Source: Rhea pennata
Taxonomy: Eukaryota > Chordata > Aves > Rheiformes > Rheidae
Assembly (NCBI RefSeq): GCF_028389875.1
Contig: NC_084671.1
Span: 26,381,083-26,445,082 of the forward strand
Direction: 5' to 3'
Length of the DNA stretch: 64,000 nucleotides
The notes beneath the pieces were generated by a model, which saw only the letters and a list, made by a program, of their open reading frames with translations, searched no databases and had not been told where the DNA came from. Below are positions 41,101 through 47,141 of this stretch, one piece after another (within the stretch, counting starts at the first letter, position 1; each line of letters opens with the position of its first letter). The position numbers and the translations under genes were made by a program.

Positions 41101-41870
41101 TGTTCTCAAGATGTTGTGAAAGAGCAGTTCTTCTGTTTGAATCCAAACTGAACAGCTCCCTCTGGTTTAAGTGAAAAGTTCCTAGTTTCTACCTAGACTA
41201 AAGCATGAGCCACTACACTTTACAATATGTGAAGCTCCTAAAAGCTCCTCTTTTAAACATTCTGTTAGATGATAGCCCAACAAAAACAGATAGTCATTTT
41301 AGTACGCCTTAGTGGAGGAAACCACAGACAGAATGTGAAATAAACCATAAATTCCTGAAAATTCCCTCCTCATTTGTGGCACATTTCTTCTACACTGTTT
41401 CTTTACTGAAATGCATCACTTCTTATCATAATTCTTGCTTCAGTATTTATATCAAACCAATAAATTGCTCAGTTTCCTCACTCTAACCTCATCTGAAAGC
41501 CTTGAAAGATTTGCCCTCCAGAAATAAAAATAACACTTTTCTATCTATAAACACTTCTATTTATTAGGTATAAAAGAAGAAATAAAATGAGCTTTCTGCA
41601 GTCACTCATGCTGCCTACCATATGTTGGAGCAATCAATTTAATCTGCTTGGGAAACTCACACAAAGGTGAGGAGAAACATCCCACTTCCGCCCCCCTATC
41701 ACCTCACTGGACACCACCACAGAAGCAACAAGTTTGTATTTCTTATATTACTTTTTAACCCTCAAAGAGCCTATTTATCTTCTTCAAAGACCCCAGTATT
41801 AACTACTGTATCAGATGAATGGGTAGTAGGGCTGCAGCAAGGCTTCTAGTGTTAGCAGACTTATACAAAC

Positions 41871-41905
<35 letters not shown>

Positions 41906-44900
41906 CAGAAGTGAATGAAAAACAGGTAGTACTTGTTTTTTTCTTGTTTGGGCTCCTCAGGATGTCTACTAGATCTCAAAGCTACTAATCAGGAAGAGAA
42001 CCACAACCTTCTAGAGTGCAAAAGTCCAGCAACATCACAGACAGCTACACAGCAAGAAAATCGAAAACTTGGTCATTCAGATTCTAAAAAAAATATATAT
42101 TCATCACAGCATATAGCTTAGTACCTGTTAATGTATCCCTGGTTTTCATAGTATAAGGTAACCTGACATCACTCTGCTACCGGAGCTAGACAGCTTCCAG
42201 TATCCCAGAGTTACGTTAAAACTTGTAAAGCCGTTCACTCTGTTTGCAATTCTCTTGGAATACATACTGTAAGTTTGTCTTAAAACAGTTCAAGGTAATG
42301 ACAAATGGTTATAAAAACCAAAACACTACAGAAAAATTGCTCATAAACGTAAACAGAAGTTTGAGACTGAATTAGTCTAAACAAAAAGCTCTCTTGATGC
42401 CACCCAAGGACACTGCTGAAATCCTGTCTGGTAAACAAAACGAGATCTCAACATGCCAAAAACGGCATGCTGGAAACGAGACCTATCCGATGAATGAAAC
42501 GAGAGGACTGCCGAGTCCATTCAGTCTCCTGGCTTCTGAGGCTTATAATGTGACACTTAGAACGAAGGGCCACGTGCACAGAAAGAAGTGAGCTTTACTG
42601 CCAAGGCCTGGACGACAAGCAGGGCTCTTGCATTCCACACCCTTGCCTCCCAAGCCCACTTTTGATGTTACTGTGTCTTCATCCAAGCCAGGCCACAATT
42701 AAGATGATATTAGCACTCAGCTGATTCCAGCTGAGTCCCAAACACTGCCCAGAAGTTGCGAGTGCGGCTCCTTGTGTCCTACTTCCTCACACACATCTTC
42801 ATCCCTCTCTATTTCATTTCTTCCCTCCTAACTCCCTTTTACCCATCTGTTCAAAAATAATTTAGCTTAGTTGACCACGAGTTTCTCTTGCTACACCAAT
42901 GCCAGCCTGAGACCAGAAAAGGGGCTAAAAGCATTTTTCCAAATATCTTGATACTGGTACAAGTCCGACAGGTCTCAAAACAGCTGATCAAGCACTGTAT
43001 GCAGTTTTTACTTCTTTCCCAGCTCAGACTCCAACAACAGCAGTGACACTAACAGCTTTTCTGTCATACTAGGATTTCTTCTTTCCCTAGAATAAGAATC
43101 ACTAAGAGACTGCTAAAAATACTTGTTTTTTAGGAAAAATTTTCACAAAATAATAAGGTAGAAAGACAAGTACACTAAACACAGTATTTTACTTTTCAGA
43201 AACTTGTCTTGCCCCTATTCCCTGCATCTTCACAAGGGATGAATTTTCCAGTTAAACAGATGTTAACCATGATTTGCCTTCAGACATTGCATGTCGACGT
43301 TCCTTTATCTATGACCTCAAACAATTCTGTTTGCCTCGCAGTATTACCAACACATTGCAGTCAAATGCAGCTGGGCAACTGGTGGCTCAGAAAGAAGTCA
43401 GTTGAAGTTTTATGGTCTTGCAAGCAAGAAGTTTTATTTCACAGTTTTTCTTAGGAAAGCAGATGACAAGATCAGAGGAAATAAAACTTATCTTCAAAGT
43501 GTGCGAGACTGACCACGACAAACAAGTAAATTCAAAGGAACTGCATGGTTATAGCAGATACTGTACTCAAGCTGTGATGACAGTAAGCTCTACAGTGATT
43601 TCACTGTACTTACAGGCATGGTTTCAAGCTAACTGCAGCAAAAGATGTGGTTAGAAGAGATTTACATCCTCAGGTGAAGTAAAAGCCTCCCTGCATCTCT
43701 TTACTGTCACTCTGACAGACCTGTCCAACAGCTTTGACAACTTTGAGTAGTCTGCTCTCTGTCATTCAATAGCTAAATTTAAAACTAGGTCTGTCTTTAT
43801 AGAGGAAGCAAGCTTCTCCATGCCTCATCAGAACTATAATTACCCGCAGTGTTTTCTTGCTCCCTGCCTTAAGGGCAAGAAAAAGCTCACATGCAGCAGC
43901 ATGCAGAGAAGATGATGAAATAGAAAGAAGTCAACAGTAACAAAACAAATCAGTCCTTGATACCATAATACCTGGTTTTACTTGGAAAATTTGACACTGT
44001 TTAGCTGAAGGTCTTCTGCAGATTAACACACAGGAGGCTTAATAGCAGTGGACAATATCTGTTTATAATCCTTGTTCTTAACGTGTTTATGTTCACATAG
44101 TACAAATGGCTGGTTTAAGCTTTTTCCAGTCATGCTGACGCAGGAAATGATGTAAAACATTGCAAATGATTAAGTAGAGATGTAGGGATGTGTTCAACTG
44201 CATTCAAACAAAAGTAAAATCCAGTACACCTTTTACCTTAGCATCCCAACATCCTGTTTTAAGCAAGAGTTCCCATTCTATCACTGAAAAAGTCTTTGTC
44301 CTTGCTCTCATCACTGACAACAATACATAGATATTAAAGTAGACTACTGCATCCTTCCTTCTTACTCACATGGGACCTCCGCCATAAATGGTATTAAGAA
44401 ACCACAAGGTTCATCCAGTCTCCTGCAGAAGCATTTCTGATATTTAGCACTTGTGAGCAGGAAGAGACCTCAAAAGACTTATTTTTTAAAGCAGATGAAC
44501 CAATTACATCAGGTAACCTGGTGCTACGGCACGACTGAGATGTGCTCGATTCAGTGAGCATTAACTCCTTCGGAGGGCTTCGCTGTTCCCTGTTGTAGCC
44601 AAAAGAACCACCTCACCCACACAGCAAAGATCCTCAATGTCTTAATTCAAGAAGTAAATTACAAGGTCAGCAACACGTAGCAGATGAAGGAAGTAAATCC
44701 GCCATGTGTAATGAAGTGAGTAAACAATTTTCATACATGACAACTTTTTTTCGAGGGGCTTTTAGTACTGGGGACCAACATAACAAAATGATCACAAGCA
44801 GCAGAATGATGATGTGTACATGTTTGAAAGTAAAGCTGACTAGCCAGCAGAAAAAAAACCACTATGAATAACGCTTAAGACACTGCATCATGCAGAGAGG

Positions 44901-46892
44901 TGTTTTCTCTCCTTTGCTATAAATACAAGATAAGCATTACTGAGCTAGAAGTTATCAGCACTGAACAAGCCTTCTGCATCCACACAGCAGCAACTGTGTC
45001 TCCCTGTGCCTCAGAGACAACAGTAAGTTGATGGCAGAAGAACAACTAGCTGTTATTTCTAAGACATGTCACACAACAACCCAAGGGTTATAGAGGATTT
45101 CAACAGCTACAAAGAAAAATCAGGCAGCTATAGTAAAAATAGTACAGAAGAGGGTAACTCCCTATGGGTGGTTCCTAGCCTCAGGCTAAGGGAAATCTTC
45201 ACATCTTCTCTTATGGTAACAATACAGAGGAACTCCAGTTCCTTCTGGGGAGCAGAATGCTGTCAGTGCCCCTCACAATGGCATAACCAGCCCAGAACAA
45301 GCCCAAAAGGGGTACTGCCTGACTAGGCCAAGGGAGTCAGGGTGGAAAGGCCTGCTACCCAACCAGGGAGGTGAAGTAGGGCAGAAATAGAAGCTGGGAA
45401 CAAAGACTAACCAGCCATCAGACCAGTGCTAGACCAGGCACGAGGCTAAACAACATCGCTATGTGGCTTCAGAAAGGAACAATAGCAAGGGATGAAATGA
45501 AGAAAATGGGGACGCAGCCATTAAAGAGAGTATGTCAAGGGAAGTACACAAGGACTGCAGGGGATAACAGCAAGGGCTGCACCTTTCAGAGCACAGGAGC
45601 TGTGAACCTGAGACAAATGTTTTGTACAATGTCTAAAAGAGCCAAAGAAATGAGGTTTAGGAAAGTGATAGTGGAGGAGGACACAAGTAACAGGGAGATG
45701 AGGCCATGCAGGGGCTCTCCCGAACAGCAGGGCAGTGAGGAGGGGATAACTGGGTTATGGAGACAGCAATCTGGGAAGATTCCCACAGGGTCACAGGCAG
45801 TTTGGGGGAGAAACCTGCCAAGTGGTGGAGGCTCCATTTCAGGGATCTGTCAGAACCTCTTATGAGCAGTTTGGGGGGTGGGTATCATTGGCAGCCTATG
45901 AAGGGCATTTGGGGTGTAGCTGTTCACAGGCCACTAAGAAGTAGTTTGTTAAGGTGGTTCCTGCAGAGCATGTCTAGGTGGGGGGGATCTGCAGATCCCC
46001 GAGGAGCATTCTGGGGGGAGGGGTTGGAGAGAGCTTGTTAGCAGATCCCTGAGGGGCAGCTGGCAGGAGCTGCTGGCACATCCAGGAGCAGCTAGGGGAG
46101 ACTGCAAGCAAGTCCCTGAGGGGCGGGCTGGGGTGGGGAGGAGGAGGGTCACAGGCCGGTCCCTCAGGGGCAGCTTGGGGAGGGGGAGAGGTCACAGGCA
46201 GATCTCTCGAGGCAGTGGGGGGGGGGAGGGGGAAAGGCCAGCAGATCCCTGAGGGAGGGTCACAAGCAGGTCCCTCAGGGGTGGCTGGGGGGGACGGCTT
46301 TGGCGGGGGGTGCCAGCAGATCCCTGAGGGGAGGCCTGGGGGGAGGGTCACAAGCAGGTCCCTCGGGGTGGCTGGGGGGGGTCACGGGCAGGTCCCTCGG
46401 GGGCGACTGGGGGGGCGGCTTTGGTGGGGGGTGCCAGCAGATCCCTGAGGGGAGGTTTGGGGGGAGGGTCACGGGCAGGTCCCTCGGGGGCGACTGGGGG
46501 GGCGGCTTTGGCGGGGGGTGCCAGCAGATCCCTGAGGGGAGGTTTGGGGGGAGGGTCACAGGCAGGTCCCTCGGGGCGGTCTGGGTAGGGGGAAGGCTGA
46601 GGGGGCTCGGCGGCGCAGGCCGTGCCGGGAGAGGAGGCGGAGGCGGCGGCACGGAGAGGGCAGCAGCGGCAGAGCCGGCCGCAGCGCTGCCGGAGCCCGA
46701 GGCCCTGCCCGCCGCGCTCACCTTCTGGCGGATCTGCCCGGACGTGGAGACTTTGCGGATGAGTTTCTGCGGAGAGCCCGGCTCCTGCTCCGGCTCGCTG
46801 TCCGACGACTCGTCCGCCGCGGCGCTGGCGGCGGCGGCGGCGGCGACCGCCCCGGCCTGGGGCTGGGGCTGCGCGGCGCCCGCCGCCGCCAT
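770..46892 (-). CDS. DGKD: Diacylglycerol kinase delta, 17 coding exons, partial (3' part off window)
   Basis: Type II diacylglycerol kinase, which phosphorylates diacylglycerol to phosphatidic acid and so ends DAG/PKC signalling at membranes and endosomes. Seventeen minus-strand exons join in phase to give 732 codons: Ala-rich N-terminus; PH domain about residues 60-153 with the conserved Trp at 142; two Cys/His-rich C1 domains (H169-C218 and H241-C291); the catalytic domain from about 326 with GGDGS at 383-387 and [10 protein letters not shown] after it; then an acidic/Ser-rich linker from about 480. Delta is preferred over the paralogue eta (DGKH) because exon 9 reads [17 protein letters not shown] and the linker reads PRPQIF-like delta sequence rather than eta sequence; SAG next door agrees with delta synteny. 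The accessory catalytic region and SAM domain are expected left of position 1, since the human protein is about 1214 residues. All introns seen are GT-AG. Comparison with human is from memory. Confidence 0.97.
899..1684 (-). other. DGKD: DGKD intron 16
   Basis: Intron bounded by GT-AG. The short open frames seen here have no recognisable protein content. Confidence 0.85.
1685..1849 (-). CDS. DGKD: DGKD exon 16 (residues 635-689), variable linker
   Basis: Encodes [20 protein letters not shown], then a Ser-rich stretch and [10 protein letters not shown]. This is the least conserved part of the gene and seems about five residues longer than the human exon as I recall it. Ends phase 1 with donor GTACCG. 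Confidence 0.95.
1850..3670 (-). other. DGKD: DGKD intron 15
   Basis: Plain AT-rich intron sequence; nothing recognised. Confidence 0.85.
3671..3944 (-). CDS. DGKD: DGKD exon 15 (residues 544-634), Ser/Pro-rich linker
   Basis: The largest coding exon here, 274 nt. It starts [20 protein letters not shown], passes through a low-complexity Pro/Asp/Ser stretch ([27 protein letters not shown]) and ends with the well conserved [20 protein letters not shown]. Ends phase 1 with donor GTAACC. Confidence 0.97.
4096..4195 (-). CDS. DGKD: DGKD exon 14 (residues 510-543)
   Basis: Encodes (K)[19 protein letters not shown] then [11 protein letters not shown], probably a helical linker segment. Acceptor TAG, donor GTAAAT, ending in phase 0. 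Confidence 0.96.
4296..4390 (-). CDS. DGKD: DGKD exon 13 (residues 479-509)
   Basis: Encodes [20 protein letters not shown] then [11 protein letters not shown], part of the linker. Ends phase 2 with donor GTGAGT. Only 100 bp of intron separates it from exon 14. Confidence 0.96.
4391..4990 (-). other. DGKD: DGKD intron 12
   Basis: Nothing recognised beyond its splice sites. The two introns to the left (3945-4095 and 4196-4295) are only 151 and 100 bp long. Confidence 0.85.
4991..5075 (-). CDS. DGKD: DGKD exon 12 (residues 450-478)
   Basis: Encodes (R)[19 protein letters not shown] then TEDFSEDSE. It marks the change from the catalytic core to the Ser/acidic linker that divides type II catalytic domains. 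A 161-codon open frame on the same strand in another frame is an artefact. Confidence 0.96.
5076..5786 (-). other. DGKD: DGKD intron 11
   Basis: Short AT-rich intron with an A-rich stretch near 5480; no gene or repeat recognised. Confidence 0.85.
5787..5926 (-). CDS. DGKD: DGKD exon 11 (residues 404-449), catalytic domain
   Basis: Encodes [20 protein letters not shown], then the acidic [11 protein letters not shown] and [14 protein letters not shown]. The [10 protein letters not shown] motif is diagnostic of diacylglycerol kinases. Ends phase 2 with donor GTGAAT. Confidence 0.97.
5927..6655 (-). other. DGKD: DGKD intron 10
   Basis: Nothing recognised between the exon 10 and exon 11 splice sites. 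Confidence 0.85.
6656..6764 (-). CDS. DGKD: DGKD exon 10 (residues 367-403), catalytic glycine-rich loop
   Basis: Encodes [20 protein letters not shown] then [21 protein letters not shown] (residues 383-387) is the nucleotide-binding glycine motif of DGKs; substitution in this motif inactivates the family. Donor GTACTG. Confidence 0.97.
6765..8785 (-). other. DGKD: DGKD intron 9
   Basis: Contains a purine tract of AAAG and GA repeats at about 6784-6812, close to the exon 10 acceptor side, where the coding strand is therefore pyrimidine-rich. No gene recognised. Confidence 0.85.
8786..8948 (-). CDS. DGKD: DGKD exon 9 (residues 313-366), catalytic domain start
   Basis: Encodes [20 protein letters not shown] then [20 protein letters not shown] and DLMNGGPHL. 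The [15 protein letters not shown] block opens the DGK catalytic domain (DAGKc). The CPPSCTS stretch separates delta from eta. Ends phase 2 with donor GTAAGC. Confidence 0.97.
8949..9485 (-). other. DGKD: DGKD intron 8
   Basis: Contains the 40-bp tandem duplication at 9211-9286, annotated separately; otherwise featureless. Confidence 0.85.
9211..9286. repeat. 40-bp tandem duplication
   Basis: TGATAAATTTTAACAGCTGC and the following bases to AAATGCTG occur at 9211 and again at 9251, period 40, identical over the 36 bp compared. Young local duplication inside intron 8. Confidence 0.95.
9486..9588 (-). CDS. DGKD: DGKD exon 8 (residues 279-312), end of second C1 domain
   Basis: Reads [20 protein letters not shown] then [12 protein letters not shown]. 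It completes C1b and enters the linker to the kinase domain. Ends phase 1 with donor GTAAGT. Confidence 0.96.
9589..10693 (-). other. DGKD: DGKD intron 7
   Basis: Holds a T17 tract at 9686-9702 followed by A6; no gene recognised. The several overlapping minus-strand frames near 9920-10270 are low-complexity artefacts. Confidence 0.85.
10694..10819 (-). CDS. DGKD: DGKD exon 7 (residues 237-278), second C1 domain
   Basis: Forty-two codons starting [20 protein letters not shown] and ending LWCKAM. The H241 and CTVC, CGSV, CLWC clusters give most zinc ligands of C1b. Donor GTGAGT is a perfect consensus. Confidence 0.97.
10820..11391 (-). other. DGKD: DGKD intron 6
   Basis: Nothing recognised. 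Confidence 0.85.
11392..11498 (-). CDS. DGKD: DGKD exon 6 (residues 201-236), end of first C1 domain
   Basis: Reads [20 protein letters not shown] and ends in the linker [12 protein letters not shown]. It completes the H/C zinc ligands of C1a at H207, C210 and C218. Acceptor TAG, donor GTGAGC, ending in phase 0. Confidence 0.97.
11499..12631 (-). other. DGKD: DGKD intron 5
   Basis: Includes the A22 tract next to the exon 5 donor and a small repeat of GGAATATTCTTAT at about 11910-11960. No gene recognised. Confidence 0.85.
12600..12621. repeat. A22 tract (T22 on coding strand) next to exon 5 donor
   Basis: Homopolymer beginning 10 bases inside intron 5. On the transcript it is a U22 run directly downstream of GUAAGA, the position where U-rich elements bind TIA1-type factors and help U1 recognise a 5' splice site. 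That role is inference. Confidence 0.9.
12632..12764 (-). CDS. DGKD: DGKD exon 5 (residues 157-200), first C1 domain
   Basis: Encodes [20 protein letters not shown] and the first Cys/His cluster (CNVC, then SCE) of C1a, a zinc-binding fold of the phorbol-ester/DAG class, here thought to be atypical in DAG binding. Ends in phase 1 with donor GTAAGA. A run of 22 T on the coding strand starts about 11 nt into the intron. Confidence 0.97.
12765..13629 (-). other. DGKD: DGKD intron 4
   Basis: Contains the double palindrome at 13366-13409, annotated separately; no gene. Confidence 0.85.
13366..13409. repeat. Two adjacent palindromes (possible stem-loops)
   Basis: TACACTTCACA (13366-13376) and its exact reverse complement (13378-13388) are separated by a single C. 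It is followed at once by AAAACACT (13388-13395) and its reverse complement AGTGTTTT (13402-13409) around a 6-nt loop. The first arm would form an almost loop-free cruciform. No function is known to me. Confidence 0.85.
13630..13734 (-). CDS. DGKD: DGKD exon 4 (residues 122-156), end of PH domain
   Basis: Thirty-five codons, phase 0, reading [20 protein letters not shown] then [15 protein letters not shown]. The Trp (residue 142) lies in the C-terminal PH helix and is the most conserved PH residue. Acceptor CAG, donor GTAATA. Confidence 0.97.
14567..14775. other. Isolated GC/CpG-rich patch in intron 3
   Basis: About 200 bp with CpGs (AGGCGCGCTAGG, GACGGCGGCGGTAG, CTGCGCAG) in AT-rich surroundings. 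On the minus strand a good donor-like CACGT|GTAAGT follows at about 14563. The minus-strand frame across the patch opens at GTG and stops before that donor. It could be a regulatory element or an untranslated alternative exon; nothing proves either. Confidence 0.4.
17130..17160. repeat. A31 homopolymer
   Basis: Thirty-one uninterrupted A. No recognisable retrocopy body precedes it, so I call it a simple repeat. Confidence 0.95.
17784..17927 (+). mobile_element. SINE with tRNA-Ile-like head and CR1 tail
   Basis: Bases 17784-17860 resemble tRNA-Ile: the A-box region GCTCAGTTGGTTAGAGC, then GGTGCT and an anticodon-loop equivalent, and the B box GGTTCAATCCC (17838-17848) with CATACGGGGCTA. Bases 17861-17927 are the CR1 3' end: GGCTGGACTAGATGATCTCC, AGGTCCCTTCCAACC and the ATTCTATGAT tail repeat. 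This composition, a Pol III head carried by CR1 machinery, matches the passerine TguSINE1 family as I know it. The head has drifted from a real tRNA, so it is not a tRNA gene. No clear target-site duplication is visible. Confidence 0.85.
19916..19950. repeat. TG microsatellite, imperfect
   Basis: (TG)n interrupted by TTTG and GCATGCG, about 35 bp, in DGKD intron 3. Confidence 0.95.
22060..22080. repeat. G11 tract plus GGA repeats
   Basis: Short purine-only tract of eleven G followed by three AGG units in intron 3. Confidence 0.9.
26101..26272. repeat. 86-bp perfect tandem duplication
   Basis: The segment starting AGGCAAAAGTTATTTAACTT at 26101 is repeated at 26187 with no mismatch seen over 86 bp. 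It is a recent duplication, a candidate for length polymorphism, or an assembly artefact. Confidence 0.95.
30737..30817 (-). CDS. DGKD: DGKD exon 3 (residues 95-121), PH domain
   Basis: Twenty-seven codons, phase 0 at both ends, reading [20 protein letters not shown] and on to NNSFT: the middle of the PH domain. Donor GTAGGA. A 17-kb intron follows before exon 4. Confidence 0.97.
30818..31485 (-). other. DGKD: DGKD intron 2
   Basis: Plain intron between two PH-domain exons; nothing recognised. Confidence 0.85.
31486..31596 (-). CDS. DGKD: DGKD exon 2 (residues 58-94), PH domain start
   Basis: Thirty-seven codons, phase 0 at both ends: [11 protein letters not shown], then [19 protein letters not shown], the first strands of the PH domain. 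The basic KRRYFKL segment is the usual phosphoinositide-facing face. Acceptor AG and donor GTGAGG are visible. As the first exon shared by both candidate N-termini, it can also be joined in phase to the alternative exon at 34273-34299. Confidence 0.97.
32224..32284. repeat. Pyrimidine tract ending in T26
   Basis: Interrupted T/C tract followed by 26 T. It makes a spurious Phe-rich frame on one strand and a Lys-rich frame on the other. Confidence 0.95.
34080..34265. promoter_or_regulatory. GC-rich, CpG-containing patch after the alternative exon
   Basis: An isolated GC-rich patch in AT-rich intron 1, with CpGs in stretches such as GGCGCTCCGG and GGCGGAGCTGCGCGCCGG. It starts just 3' (minus direction) of the candidate alternative exon, as expected for a promoter-linked CpG patch that runs into the first intron. 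Confidence 0.45.
34273..34299 (-). CDS. DGKD: Candidate alternative first coding exon of DGKD (9 codons)
   Basis: On the minus strand an ATG (34299-34297, G at -3 and +4) opens nine codons, MEACTSCAK, that stop exactly at an AAG|GTGAGT donor in phase 0, which fits exon 2 (TIIKEGM). A TATA box lies about 270 bp upstream. The result would be a DGK delta that lacks the Ala-rich/acidic N-terminus and starts at the PH domain. Mammals have a DGK delta isoform with a short N-terminus of about this size; I do not recall its sequence well enough to claim identity. Caution: an out-of-frame upstream ATG at 34459 opens a frame that overlaps this start. Transcript data would settle it. Confidence 0.6.
34566..34574 (-). 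promoter_or_regulatory. DGKD: Candidate TATA box of an internal DGKD promoter
   Basis: TATAAATAG on the minus strand. About 35-40 bp upstream is a GC box (CCGCCC, 34608-34613) and about 55 bp upstream a GATA-type site (CTTATCT, 34624-34630). Initiation is expected near 34544, giving a leader of about 245 nt to the ATG at 34299. Inference from motifs only. Confidence 0.5.
41874..41902. repeat. T29 homopolymer
   Basis: Twenty-nine uninterrupted T in DGKD intron 1. Confidence 0.95.
45960..46604. repeat. G-rich hierarchical minisatellite in DGKD intron 1
   Basis: Degenerate repeats built on elements like CAGGTCCCTCGGGG and CAGATCCCTGAGGGG separated by G-runs. The marker TGCCAGCAGA recurs at 46311, 46432 and 46519: spacings of 121 and 87 bp, i.e. 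an 87-bp higher-order unit and one unit with an extra subrepeat of about 34 bp. Units decay leftward to about 45960 and faintly to 45780. The G-rich strand is the template strand of DGKD. It produces long false open frames on both strands. Confidence 0.9.
46722..46892 (-). CDS. DGKD: DGKD exon 1 (residues 1-57), start codon
   Basis: ATG at 46892-46890 has A at -3 and G at +4, a strong Kozak context. The exon encodes an Ala-rich leader (six Ala in a row, GCG/GCC codons), then [20 protein letters not shown], and ends SGQIRQK with donor GTGAGC, phase 0. The acidic Ser block and the [15 protein letters not shown] block are the conserved part. The Ala-rich stretch replaces a Pro-rich stretch that I recall from mammals. 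An in-frame GTG four codons upstream is not needed as a start. Confidence 0.95.
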
Positions 46893-46998
46893 GCTGCACC
46901 GCACCGAGCGGAGCCGAGCGCGGCGGCGCGGCGCGGCCGGCGCCCCCTCCCGCCGCGCGCCGCAGCCGCCCGCCCGCCCGCCCGCGCGCCGCGCCGGC

Positions 46999-47013
46999 GG
47001 CGCCCCCTGGCGG
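46999..47013 (-). promoter_or_regulatory. CTCF-like site upstream of DGKD
   Basis: The minus strand reads CCGCCAGGGGGCGCC, which differs from the vertebrate CTCF core (CCACCAGGGGGCGCT type) at two positions. It lies about 110 bp upstream of the DGKD ATG, between DGKD and the rod-specific SAG gene, where an insulator would make sense. A weaker AGGGGGCGCC match lies near 46940. Motif reading only. Confidence 0.45.
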
Positions 47014-47037
47014 CGGCGCCCCGCCCCGCCTCGCGAG

Positions 47038-47141
47038 CCGTTGGGGGCAGCCGTTGGGGGCAGCCGTTGGGGGCAGCCGTTGGGGGCAGCCGTTGGGGGC
47101 AGCCGTTGGGGGCAGCCGTTGGGGGCAGCCGTTGGGGGCAG
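47038..47141. repeat. Minisatellite, 8 perfect copies of a 13-bp unit
   Basis: The unit CCGTTGGGGGCAG is repeated eight times without a mismatch, directly upstream of the DGKD CpG island. The minus-strand unit, CTGCCCCCAACGG, contains CAACGG, which fits the MYB consensus YAACKG. The + strand has eight G5 runs spaced by 8 nt, with weak G-quadruplex potential because of the long loops. Perfect identity points to recent expansion. Confidence 0.95.

Larger units (their letters stand above)
31597..46721 (-). other. DGKD: DGKD intron 1 (15 kb)
   Basis: Holds the candidate alternative promoter/exon at 34.27-34.57 kb, T-rich tracts at 32.2 and 41.9 kb, a purine-rich tract at about 40537-40577, a diverged repeat pair (39.90 and 41.14 kb) and, next to exon 1, the G-rich minisatellite. 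No other gene recognised. Confidence 0.85.
46600..47040. promoter_or_regulatory. DGKD: CpG island and main DGKD promoter
   Basis: Very high GC and dense CpG around exon 1. The presumed upstream side (46893-47040) has tandem GC boxes (GCCCGCCCGCCCGCCC at 46968-46983; CCGCCCCGCC at 47021-47030) and no TATA box, the usual form of a housekeeping-type promoter. The transcription start is not determinable by eye. Confidence 0.85.

Noticed and set aside
45461..45865. 134-codon + strand frame left of the minisatellite
   Set aside because: Low-complexity Gly/Arg/Glu-rich content that grades into the repeat; no family resemblance.
46275..46720. Continuation of the DGKD exon 1 frame past the donor (Pro-rich)
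   Set aside because: A GTGAGC donor follows SGQIRQK and exon 2 continues the conserved protein. The extension is minisatellite read-through.
770..46892. DGKH (eta) rather than DGKD
   Set aside because: Exon 9 and the linker exons follow delta sequence, not eta, and the SAG neighbour fits the delta locus.
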